Shown here: in pieces, positions 17,077 through 24,733 of the stretch
Numbering within the stretch: the first letter of the stretch is position 1
Layout of the letters: each line of letters starts with the position of its first letter
NCBI RefSeq assembly: GCF_009828095.1
Contig: NZ_WTYP01000001.1
Location: 744,001 to 808,000, forward strand
Source: Pontixanthobacter luteolus
GTDB taxonomy: Bacteria; Pseudomonadota; Alphaproteobacteria; Sphingomonadales; Sphingomonadaceae
Direction of reading: 5' to 3'
DNA length: 64,000 nt
The notes under the pieces: generated by a model
What the model was told of the DNA's origin: nothing
The model's database searches: none
Seen by the model: only the letters and a program-made list of their open reading frames with translations
Program-made: the position numbers and the translations under genes

Positions 17077-18272
17077 ACGAAACAACAACCCAGATTATTC
17101 GAATCGCCGCAAAAGGCGATGGCGTCACGGCGGATGGCAGGCATGTGCCCGGTACTGCGCCTGGCGACCTCGTTACCTCTGACGGCAGCATTGAGCGCGG
17201 CCCGCATCATGTGGAGCCGCCCTGCCGCCACTTCGGCAATTGCGGTGGCTGCGAACTCCAGCAACTGGATGAAGCCAGCCTGACCGACTTTGCGACTTCG
17301 CGCGTGGCCAACGCAGCGGAGGGGCAGGGCATCATAGTTGGTGAGTTGCTGCCCACGCATCTGTCGCCGCCGAAAAGCCGCCGCCGCGCGGCCCTGCATG
17401 GATTGAACGCCAAGGGGAGACCGCAGATCGGTTTCCGCGAGGCAGGCTCTCACCGGGTGGTTGGCCTCAGCGAATGTCACATTCTGACCGAGCCGCTGTT
17501 CGCGGTCGTCGAAGCGCTGCGAGCAGTGCTGGCGCGGCGCAAGGGCCGCTACGCAATCGATATCGAATTGACGCAAGCTGATCAGGGCGTCGATTGTTCG
17601 ATCAAGAACCTGACCATTGAGGGTCTGCAAGAGACCGAAGCAATTCTGGATTTTGCGCGCGACCATAAACTTGCGCGGCTGACCCTTGATCAGGGATACG
17701 GACCTGAGACCTTGTGGGAACCGGAACCCGTCACGGTAACGCTTTCCGGCGTTCCGGTTGCTTTCCCGAGCGGCGGATTTCTGCAGGCCACGGCTGATGG
17801 AGAGAAAGTACTCGTCTCTGACGCGAGAGAGTGGCTGCGCGGAGCATCGACGGTTGCCGACCTGTTCTCGGGCCTGGGGACCTTTGCTTTTGCCCTGTCC
17901 GCGAATTCAAAGGTATTGGCGGCCGAGGCGTCTCGCGACACCCATATGGCGTGCCAGATGGCGGCAAGATCCAGCGGCCGCCCGGTTCATGCCATTCACC
18001 GCGACCTGTTCCGCAATCCGTTGCAAGTGGATGAACTGAACCGGTTCGCCGGTATCCTGCTCGATCCGCCGCGGGCCGGGGCGCGCGACCAAGCCGATCT
18101 GATCGCGCAAAGCGAAGTCGAGCGTGTGGTCTATATCAGCTGCAACCCGTCAAGCTGGGCCCGCGATGCAAAACGCCTGATCGAGGGCGGTTACCGGCTG
18201 GAAAAACTGCGGCCAGTGGGGCAATTCCGCTGGTCGACCCATGTGGAGCTGGCCAGCCTGTTCGTGCGCTAG
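17073..18272 (+). CDS. TrmA/RlmD-type RNA uracil-5-methyltransferase
   Basis: A 399-residue class I SAM-dependent RNA methyltransferase starting at a GTG that overlaps the nnr stop. The N-terminal Fe-S motif is C51-x5-C57-x2-C60 in PCRHFGNCGGC, with a likely fourth ligand in LSECHIL. The methyltransferase domain has LFSGLGTFAFALS, LLDPPRAGA and YISCNPSSWARD with the catalytic cysteine; the C-terminus ends VELASLF with the catalytic glutamate. It probably makes 5-methyluridine in 23S rRNA (RlmC/RlmD type), but the exact site cannot be read from sequence. Confidence 0.9.
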   Translation: MNETTTQIIRIAAKGDGVTADGRHVPGTAPGDLVTSDGSIERGPHHVEPPCRHFGNCGGCELQQLDEASLTDFATSRVANAAEGQGIIVGELLPTHLSPPKSRRRAALHGLNAKGRPQIGFREAGSHRVVGLSECHILTEPLFAVVEALRAVLARRKGRYAIDIELTQADQGVDCSIKNLTIEGLQETEAILDFARDHKLARLTLDQGYGPETLWEPEPVTVTLSGVPVAFPSGGFLQATADGEKVLVSDAREWLRGASTVADLFSGLGTFAFALSANSKVLAAEASRDTHMACQMAARSSGRPVHAIHRDLFRNPLQVDELNRFAGILLDPPRAGARDQADLIAQSEVERVVYISCNPSSWARDAKRLIEGGYRLEKLRPVGQFRWSTHVELASLFVR

Positions 18273-18284
18273 CGCCGACTGATC

Positions 18285-19064
18285 TCAGCCGCGCAGCACC
18301 GCAAGAACTTCCCGCTCCAACCATTCGCGTGCCTGCGGTTCGGCATAGGAATGCCCGGCACCTTCACAGCGCCGCACTTGATGATCACCCAGTCTTTGCT
18401 GCCAGTGGCTTTCGAAGATTTGGGCCGTCCGGTCTTCTTCCGCCAGAAAGAACACCGCCAGTATTTGCGACGAGGCAAGACCTTCGGCCATGTCCTGCGC
18501 GAGGCTTGTCGGCTTCGCCTTCGGTTGAAGAGCCTGCTTCAAACCATTGGCAAGTTTGGAGAAGTTCACTTTTCCCGTCAGCAGGCGCAGAATTTCGCGA
18601 GGGTTCTTCAGCTTCTCGGCATAGCGTGACCTTGTGGCCTCGGGCGTCAGGTCTCCGCTGTCTTCCTCTATCGTCCACGGATTCGACAGGATCAGTGCAT
18701 CGCAGCCTTCGCCTTTGGCCAGCATAAGTGCGCTCGCTGCATCACAATTTCCAAACGCGACTACGCGGTTCATTTGCGGGCACATCGCGCGGAATGCTTC
18801 GATTGCTGCAACGATGTCCTTGCGGCTCTTTCGGAATCCCCGGTTTTCCCCGTCGCTGTCGCCAATTCCCCGGCGATCAAAGCGGAAAACTGGAAACCCG
18901 GCCCTGCATACAGCTTGCGCCAATTGTGCTTGGCCAGAAAATGCACCGCTCCTGATTTCATTGCCGCCCGAGACGATCAACAATCCGGTCGATCCCGGCG
19001 CAGTGTCGAGAGTGCCGGCCAAGGTGCTGTTCTGGCACTCGAAGGTCAGCGAAAGCCGGCTCAT
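18285..19064 (-). CDS. Exosortase A system-associated hydrolase 1
   Basis: A 259-residue alpha/beta hydrolase matching the TIGR03100 type found only beside exosortase A loci. The nucleophile elbow reads GNCDAAS with Cys107 where most hydrolases have serine. Other family segments are LLIVSGGNEIRSGAFSGQ, FRFDRRGIGDSDGENRGF and LSNPWTIEED. The substrate is unknown; a role in trimming or releasing an acyl group made by the adjacent ligase/ACP genes is my inference. The start overlaps the stop of hydrolase 2 (ATGA), so the two are translationally coupled. Confidence 0.88.
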   Translation of the reverse strand: MSRLSLTFECQNSTLAGTLDTAPGSTGLLIVSGGNEIRSGAFSGQAQLAQAVCRAGFPVFRFDRRGIGDSDGENRGFRKSRKDIVAAIEAFRAMCPQMNRVVAFGNCDAASALMLAKGEGCDALILSNPWTIEEDSGDLTPEATRSRYAEKLKNPREILRLLTGKVNFSKLANGLKQALQPKAKPTSLAQDMAEGLASSQILAVFFLAEEDRTAQIFESHWQQRLGDHQVRRCEGAGHSYAEPQAREWLEREVLAVLRG

Positions 19065-19747
19065 GATACGGCCACCCCGACCGCGACAATCGCAGCGATT
19101 GCATCGGCCTGTTCATGGTCCTCGTCCGGCTCGGCCCTGAGCCACAGCCCGCCGCCGCCGACTTCTGCCTGGGCAATCTCCGTCTGCGCGCCTGTGCCGG
19201 GTTTGTCCGCATCAGCAAGCGCTGCGAACAGTTCCGGGCCAATGCGCCAACCAGCGAGATTGATGCCGTCCTGACGGCCTGACGCCTCGATCCCGGCCAG
19301 GGTTTCTTCGCGTCCGGCCTCGCGCGCTGCGATTGACCGCGCGCGCATCATTGATCTGATTAGTGATTTTCCGCCATGCGGGGCATATTGCCAGCCGGGT
19401 ACGTCACTCGGCGCGAGCAGCGCACCGCTGCGGAATGAGAGAACGTGCGTCGCATCGAACAATTTGCCTGCTTCGGCAGCGGCGTGTTGCCAATTGGCGA
19501 GTGTCTGGGTGTGCAGCGGCTGCAGACTGTCATTGCAACCCGGGAGGTCCGGCAAGAAGCTGTCGACGCCTGACATATCGAGCCGCCGCATGATTTCCAC
19601 CGTCAGGCGGCGCAGCTTGTTGGCTTCGTCAAACAGCGCAGGCAGAACCAAAAGGCGCTTTTCCCGCATCTGGTTGAACACCAGCGCAGATTCCTCGCTT
19701 GTGCCGCCGTCCGGCAGCGGCGCTTGCCATTGTGCAAAGCTGCGCAC
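19061..19747 (-). CDS. Exosortase A system-associated hydrolase 2
   Basis: About 228 residues from a GTG at 19747, placed 1 nt after the ACP stop; an upstream ATG at 19828 would overlap the ACP gene by 80 nt and is less likely. The protein matches the TIGR03101 type: LLVLPALFDEANKLRRLT, SFLPDLPGCNDSLQPL and WRIGPELF. The elbow region is LSFRSGALLA rather than a normal GxSxG, as expected for this divergent family. The function is unknown. It lies between the ACP and hydrolase 1 genes in a four-gene minus-strand unit. Confidence 0.82.
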   Translation of the reverse strand: MRSFAQWQAPLPDGGTSEESALVFNQMREKRLLVLPALFDEANKLRRLTVEIMRRLDMSGVDSFLPDLPGCNDSLQPLHTQTLANWQHAAAEAGKLFDATHVLSFRSGALLAPSDVPGWQYAPHGGKSLIRSMMRARSIAAREAGREETLAGIEASGRQDGINLAGWRIGPELFAALADADKPGTGAQTEIAQAEVGGGGLWLRAEPDEDHEQADAIAAIVAVGVAVS

Positions 19748-19748
19748 G

Positions 19749-20078
19749 TCAGCCGGCGACGGTCTTTGCCTCGGCAAAGGCGAGCAGCCCGCCATAGGTT
19801 TCGAGCATTTCACCGTCGACATCGTCATCTTCGATGATAATTTCGAGCCGATCTTCCATCTCGGTCAACAGACCTGCAACCGCCATGGAATCGAGTTCAG
19901 GCAAATGCCCGAACAGGCCTGTATCGGCATCGAAGGTTTCAACGTGATCGGCATCCAGACCGAGCACGTCGCAAAGAATACCGCGCAATTTATCGTCGAT
20001 TACCTGCCTGCTTGGGGCAAGGCCCGAAGCTTTGTCGGCAGTATCTTCGTTACTATCTGTCACGGGCTCGCCGGTCAT
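19749..20078 (-). CDS. Acyl carrier protein of the exosortase A auxiliary module
   Basis: About 109 residues from the ATG at 20078, which has AGGGG 11 nt upstream; the nearer ATG at 20087 is too close to that site. The phosphopantetheine attachment site is LDSMAVAGLL. It is followed by an acidic helix (LEIIIEDDDVDGEML), as in carrier proteins. It would hold an acyl or aminoacyl thioester, presumably loaded by the AMP-forming ligase encoded at 21118-22644. The protein lacks any fused catalytic domain. Confidence 0.85.
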   Translation of the reverse strand: MTGEPVTDSNEDTADKASGLAPSRQVIDDKLRGILCDVLGLDADHVETFDADTGLFGHLPELDSMAVAGLLTEMEDRLEIIIEDDDVDGEMLETYGGLLAFAEAKTVAG

Positions 20079-20112
20079 TGCGTGCATTTCCCCTGCAATT
20101 GCGCGGCTGCCC

Positions 20113-21090
20113 TTAGCTTTGCCGGGGTGCAGGTGCAACCCGCCGGATTGCACGCTTGATCAGGGCGGGCCAACTGGCGCCTTGGCGCGGGTCGAGGCAG
20201 TCGATCCGGTAGCGGGGCCGGTCCACCTCCATCCAGTCGCGCTTGTATGGATCATCGCCGGTTCCGAAATCGACCAGATCGACGCGGTCCTTGTCGATCA
20301 CATGCTCGAACAGAGCAGCACTCAGCGTGGTTCCGGCAGACAGGTTCTTATGCTCTTCGAGATGCGCCAGCTTGTGGATATAGGCCATGCCGGTTTCGAC
20401 CGTCCAGAACTGCGCGGCGACAGCTTCGCCGTCTTTTCGCGCTATGGCGAGCCGCAGGCGCCCGGCATCGCCTTCCTGCTGCGCGAATGCCTTGAGCAGA
20501 ACGGGATCGCCTTCTTCCGGTTTCCAGCTGTGATTGTAGACTGCTTCATATTCCGACCATGCTGCCTTGTCGAAGCGGGTGAGTATTTCCCATTCCACCT
20601 TCTTCGCTTTTCGCTTGAGCGTGGTGCGCATTCTTCCCGGCCTGCCGGCCCAGTATTCTGCAAAACTGCGGCCATTGACCGGCAAAACATGGTTATGATC
20701 GCAGCGTTCGCGCGACACCTTCCAGCCGGCATTGCGAAACGCCAATTCGATCGATGATGCACTGCCGTCTTCGTCAGGGACGGGCCACATTGTTACTCTG
20801 TGTGATTTTCCGCGTAGCCCCGCGGCGATATGCTGGAGCAATTCGGGGTCGTCCGAAAATAGCGGGCGCCAGCTAAAACTGTACCAGTTGACCAGACTTT
20901 CAAGCCTGCCATTCGCCCGGACCAGTGGCAGGGCTGCAGTCTGGAGCGGGCCGGCCGCAATGGCGACGCAGGGTTCTGCGCCTGCAACGGCCAAATGCGC
21001 GAACCATTCCATCCTGTCGAACGGAGAAAGCGCATCTTCCATCGTCCCTTGCAAGACGTTAACCGTGTCGTGATAGCTGACGCTGATCAA
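20113..21090 (-). CDS. GNAT/FemAB-like acyltransferase, exosortase A-associated
   Basis: A 325-residue protein from the TTG at 21090, which has GAGGGA 9 nt upstream; the open frame continues to 21210 but without a comparable site and into the divergent gene. It has a GNAT/FemAB-type C-terminal domain (QFWTVETGMAYIHKLAHLEEHKNLSAGTTL, read here in pieces: AYIHKLAH, NLSAGTTL, VDFGTGDDPYKRDWM). Such proteins transfer acyl or aminoacyl groups to amines. The placement next to an ACP suggests it uses an ACP-bound donor; this is inference. It is the first gene of the minus-strand arm. Confidence 0.78.
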   Translation of the reverse strand: MISVSYHDTVNVLQGTMEDALSPFDRMEWFAHLAVAGAEPCVAIAAGPLQTAALPLVRANGRLESLVNWYSFSWRPLFSDDPELLQHIAAGLRGKSHRVTMWPVPDEDGSASSIELAFRNAGWKVSRERCDHNHVLPVNGRSFAEYWAGRPGRMRTTLKRKAKKVEWEILTRFDKAAWSEYEAVYNHSWKPEEGDPVLLKAFAQQEGDAGRLRLAIARKDGEAVAAQFWTVETGMAYIHKLAHLEEHKNLSAGTTLSAALFEHVIDKDRVDLVDFGTGDDPYKRDWMEVDRPRYRIDCLDPRQGASWPALIKRAIRRVAPAPRQS

Positions 21091-21117
21091 AACCGAATTT
21101 CCCTCATTGGAGCCTTG
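21091..21117. promoter_or_regulatory. 27-bp divergent start region of the two auxiliary-module arms
   Basis: The acyltransferase (TTG at 21090) and the ligase (ATG at 21118) start only 27 bp apart on opposite strands. Both ribosome binding sites lie in this stretch: GAGGGA on the minus strand and GGAG on the plus strand. No room exists for two ordinary promoters between the genes, so at least one must lie inside the opposite coding region, giving overlapping divergent transcription. No clear -35/-10 pair can be assigned by eye. Confidence 0.45.
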
Positions 21118-22644
21118 ATGCCCGAATTGCCAAATCCCGAGCCGAAACCGCTCGATCATCTGACCGAATGCGGTGCAGATTCCGATCCGGCTTTGGTGCT
21201 GCGGAACCATACGCTTAGTTATAAGGACTTAAAGGACCGTGTCGGGCGTCTTAGCAGCTGGTTAAGGGATCGCGTGCCTGCGCATGGCGCGCGTGTCGCC
21301 AGCTGGGCATCCAAGGGTGAGCTGACGTGCCTGTTGCCGCTTGCCGCAGCGCGCGCCGGGCTCGTCCATGTGCCGATCAACCCGTTGCTGAAACATTCGC
21401 AGGCGGCACACATTCTGGCCGATAGCGGCGCATCGTTGCTGCTGGGCACCGCCGCCAGGCTGGCGTCACTTCAAGCGGGAGATGTGCCGGACCAGTGCAA
21501 AATGCTTGATGAGAGCGAAGTCATCGCCGCACTCGATTCGGTCAGCGGCCCCATGCCGCCTTCACAGCAGAACCCGGACGATCTTTGTGCGATCCTGTAT
21601 ACCAGCGGTTCTACCGGGCGGCCAAAGGGCGTCATGCTCAGCCATGCGAACCTGTGGCTGGGCGCGGTGAGCGTCGCGGCCTATCTTGGCCTGCAGAGCG
21701 ACGATGTAACGCTCGCAGTGCTGCCGCTATCGTTTGATTACGGACAGAACCAGCTGCTCAGCACATGGTTTGCCGGCGGTTCAGCAGTGCCGCTGGATTA
21801 TCTCTTCCCGAAAGACGTTGCACGTGCGTGCGCGAAATACGGCGTCACGACGCTGGCGGCGGTTCCTCCGCTGTGGGTGCAGCTAACCGAAGTGGACTGG
21901 CGGAAGGAAGCCGCCTCACCGCTTCGCCGCCTGACCAACAGCGGCGGCGCTTTGACCACGGAGCTGGTCGATGATCTGCGGCGGATAATTCCCGGAGCGG
22001 ACCTGTTTCCGATGTACGGACTGACCGAGGCGTTCCGTTCGACCTACCTCGAACCGGCCAAGGTGAAAACGCACCCGACCTCCATGGGCACAGCCATTCC
22101 TTTTGCCGAGATTATGGTCATCACCGACGCAGGGATGGTCGCGAAGCCCGGTGAGGAAGGCGAACTGGTCCATTGCGGGCCATTGGTGGCACAAGGATAC
22201 TGGCAGGATCCGGAACGCACTGCAGAACGGTTCAAACCGGCACCGGCAGGGTCGCGGTATGGCGGCATGGCGGTATGGTCTGGCGACAGGGTCAAACGGG
22301 ACGACGACGGGCTGCTCTATTTCATCGGCAGGCGCGATGCGATGATCAAGAGCGCTGGCAACCGCATCAGCCCGCAGGAAATCGAGGATGCAGCGCGGGC
22401 AACGGGGCTGGTTGCAGAGGCTGCTGCGTTCGGCATCTTAGACCAGCGGCTGGGGCACGCTATCCATCTGGTGGTCAGGGCTGCAACCGATGCAACTGAC
22501 CCTCAGGAAAAGTTGGCGAAAGCACTGGCTAAGGAACTGCCCAATTTCATGCAACCACACGTGATCCATTGGCGTGACACCATGCCGCTGAACCCGAACG
22601 GGAAACTGGACCGGACCGCCATTAAAACGGAGATCGAGGCATGA
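21118..22644 (+). CDS. Acyl-CoA ligase (AMP-forming), exosortase A-associated
   Basis: A 508-residue ANL-superfamily ligase of the TIGR03098 type, counted from the ATG at 21118 (GGAG upstream). The P-loop YTSGSTGRPKG lies around residues 160-171, followed by FPMYGLTEAFRSTYL, the A8-type hinge YFIGRRDAMIKSAGNRISPQE and the C-terminal NPNGKLDR with the catalytic lysine. It activates a carboxylic acid as acyl-AMP and transfers it to CoA or, more likely here, to the nearby ACP. The substrate is unknown. It overlaps the decarboxylase gene by 4 nt. Confidence 0.9.
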   Translation: MPELPNPEPKPLDHLTECGADSDPALVLRNHTLSYKDLKDRVGRLSSWLRDRVPAHGARVASWASKGELTCLLPLAAARAGLVHVPINPLLKHSQAAHILADSGASLLLGTAARLASLQAGDVPDQCKMLDESEVIAALDSVSGPMPPSQQNPDDLCAILYTSGSTGRPKGVMLSHANLWLGAVSVAAYLGLQSDDVTLAVLPLSFDYGQNQLLSTWFAGGSAVPLDYLFPKDVARACAKYGVTTLAAVPPLWVQLTEVDWRKEAASPLRRLTNSGGALTTELVDDLRRIIPGADLFPMYGLTEAFRSTYLEPAKVKTHPTSMGTAIPFAEIMVITDAGMVAKPGEEGELVHCGPLVAQGYWQDPERTAERFKPAPAGSRYGGMAVWSGDRVKRDDDGLLYFIGRRDAMIKSAGNRISPQEIEDAARATGLVAEAAAFGILDQRLGHAIHLVVRAATDATDPQEKLAKALAKELPNFMQPHVIHWRDTMPLNPNGKLDRTAIKTEIEA

Positions 22645-23867
22645 AGCCGCTTGGCCCAATCCCGCAAGGATACGAGACAAAAGACGGACAGCTGGCGATT
22701 GGCGGCAAGACGGCACGCGACTTGGTGGCAGAAGGCGGCGACACGCCTCTGTTTGTATATTCGCGTGAATTGCTGGATCGGCGCATGGCCGATCTGCGCG
22801 CCGCAATGCCGGATCGGGTCGGCATCAATTACGCGATAAAGGCAAACCCGTTCGCCCCGGTGCTCGAACATATGGCTGGTCTGGTCGACGGGTTCGATAT
22901 TGCATCCGGGGGCGAGCTTACAATGGCGCAAGCTGCTGGCCTTGACCCTGAAAAGATCAGTTTTGCCGGACCGGGCAAGCGCGATGCAGAGCTTGAGGCG
23001 GCAATCCGTGTCGGCGTGACCTTGAATGTGGAATCCGAAGGTGAAGCCCGGCGCGCGTTTGCGATCGGCGAACGCATCGGGGCGACCCCGCGCATGGCGC
23101 TGCGGGTCAATCCCGATTTCGAACTGCGCGGATCAGGCATGAAGATGGGCGGGGGCGCAAAGCCCTTCGGCATCGACCAGGATCGGGTTCCAGCCCTGGC
23201 AAAGGAACTGATCGGTGCGGGCGCGGAATGGCGCGGCCTGCACATTTTCACTGGCAGTCAGGCACTGAGTGCTGACGCGATCATTGAAGCGCAGGCAAAT
23301 GTCTTGGAGCTTGCCGCTCAACTTGCGGATGAAATCGGCGAAGCCTTGCCAAAACTCAATATGGGCGGCGGGATCGGCATCCCTTATTTTTCCGGCGATG
23401 AACCGGTCGATATCACCGCTGTTGGCCGCGCGCTGGACGATCATATCGCAGATTTACCAGCTGCGCTTAACGATACTGACCTGTGCATCGAGTTGGGCCG
23501 CTACCTCGTCGGGGAAGCCGGTGTTTACCTGACAGAGATCGTTGACCGCAAGGAAAGCCATGGTTCGACCTATCTGGTGACCGATGGCGGATTGCATCAC
23601 CAGCTGGCGGCGTCGGGCAATTTCGGCACAGTCGTGCGGCGGAACTATCCGCTTGCTATCGCTACGAAATTCGGTGCCGAACCCGCTGAAGAGGCGAACG
23701 TGGTGGGGTGCCTGTGCACACCGCTGGACCGGCTGGCCGACAAGGCGCATTTGCCGGTGGCCGAGGTTGGCGATCTGGTGGCTGTATTCTGCGCAGGCGC
23801 ATATGGCGCAACCGCTTCTCCGTCGGCATTCCTTGGCCAAGGGGCGGCGCGCGAGATTCTCGTCTGA
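22641..23867 (+). CDS. Pyridoxal-dependent decarboxylase, exosortase A-associated
   Basis: A 408-residue fold-type III PLP enzyme of the TIGR03099 type, related to diaminopimelate and ornithine decarboxylases. The PLP lysine is K67 in NYAIKANPF; HIFTGSQ, NMGGGIGIPY and the C-terminal GCLCTPLDRLADKAHLP match the DapDC-like pattern, and FCAGAYGATASP closes the active site. It would produce an amine from an amino acid. The ATG overlaps the ligase stop (ATGA). Together they suggest making and activating a small amine-containing group; the product is unknown. Confidence 0.9.
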   Translation: MKPLGPIPQGYETKDGQLAIGGKTARDLVAEGGDTPLFVYSRELLDRRMADLRAAMPDRVGINYAIKANPFAPVLEHMAGLVDGFDIASGGELTMAQAAGLDPEKISFAGPGKRDAELEAAIRVGVTLNVESEGEARRAFAIGERIGATPRMALRVNPDFELRGSGMKMGGGAKPFGIDQDRVPALAKELIGAGAEWRGLHIFTGSQALSADAIIEAQANVLELAAQLADEIGEALPKLNMGGGIGIPYFSGDEPVDITAVGRALDDHIADLPAALNDTDLCIELGRYLVGEAGVYLTEIVDRKESHGSTYLVTDGGLHHQLAASGNFGTVVRRNYPLAIATKFGAEPAEEANVVGCLCTPLDRLADKAHLPVAEVGDLVAVFCAGAYGATASPSAFLGQGAAREILV

Positions 23868-24072
23868 TCGCGGCTCAAGGGCGGCGTTAACCTTTGCAGA
23901 CAGGCTGTCCCGCTTTGGGACCAGCACATACTAAACGCCGTCAAACGCAAAAAGGCTAACGGTATATTCACCCTTTTTAGCGAGGAAGCATCCCACATCT
24001 GCGGGTGCGGAAGGTCAGGTAGCTCCTGCCTTGCGCGATTTGGCCCGTTCACAAGGCAAGGGATGCGCATCG

Positions 24073-24717
24073 ATGCCGAATACAAAGTTTACCAAGCTGC
24101 TCGCGGGCAGCGCCATGGCTGCCCTGACATTGGCAGGCTGCACATCGAGCGGAGGCACTCAGCTTCCGCCCGCGTCGTTTGTGTCGATGCAGGAAGGTCC
24201 GGGCGAGGATTACATCATCGGCCCGCTCGACGAACTGACGATCCACGTCTGGCGCAACCCCGAACTGGGGGCTGAAAAGATTCAGGTCCGTCCGGATGGA
24301 CGCATCACGACACCTCTGGTTACCGACATGCCGGCCACCGGCAAGACGCCGTCGATGCTGGCGCAGGACATTCGCCTGCAGCTGTCGCAATATATTGAAG
24401 AGCCGCTGGTCTCAGTCATCGTGACCAAGTTCCAGGGCTCCATCAGTCAGCAGATCCGCATTATCGGCGCAACCGAGAAGCCCGCATCGCTTCCCTACCG
24501 CGCGAACATGACCGTGCTCGACGCAATGATTGCTGTAGGCGGGCTGTCGGAATTTGCTGCTGGTAACCGGGCCAAGCTGATCCGTTTCGACAAGAGCAAG
24601 GGCCGCCAGCAGGAATATGCGCTGAAACTGGGCGACCTGCTCAAGAAAGGCGATAGCCGTGCGAATGTTCTCCTGATGCCGGGCGATGTGATCATCATCC
24701 CGGAAAGCATGTTCTGA
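24073..24717 (+). CDS. XrtA-associated polysaccharide export lipoprotein (SLBB)
   Basis: A 214-residue protein from the ATG at 24073 (AAGGGA 7-8 nt upstream). It has a lipoprotein signal with lipobox LTLAGC and then a Poly_export domain (YIIGPLDELTIHVWRNPELG, VRPDGRITTPLV) and an SLBB domain (IIGATEKPASLPYRANMTVLDA). The C-terminus is PGDVIIIPESMF. It is a Wza-like outer membrane translocon component of the TIGR03027 group. It heads a ten-gene operon. The 205-nt leader has an AAAAAGG...CCTTTTT pair (23949-23978) of uncertain meaning. Confidence 0.9.
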   Translation: MPNTKFTKLLAGSAMAALTLAGCTSSGGTQLPPASFVSMQEGPGEDYIIGPLDELTIHVWRNPELGAEKIQVRPDGRITTPLVTDMPATGKTPSMLAQDIRLQLSQYIEEPLVSVIVTKFQGSISQQIRIIGATEKPASLPYRANMTVLDAMIAVGGLSEFAAGNRAKLIRFDKSKGRQQEYALKLGDLLKKGDSRANVLLMPGDVIIIPESMF

Positions 24718-24733
24718 GGGGCACGTCAGCGAA

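Noticed and set aside
23949-23978. AAAAAGG...CCTTTTT inverted pair upstream of the EPS operon, as a terminator or attenuator
   Set aside because: The stem is A-T rich with a 16-nt loop and no T-run beyond it, so chance or a promoter feature cannot be ruled out.
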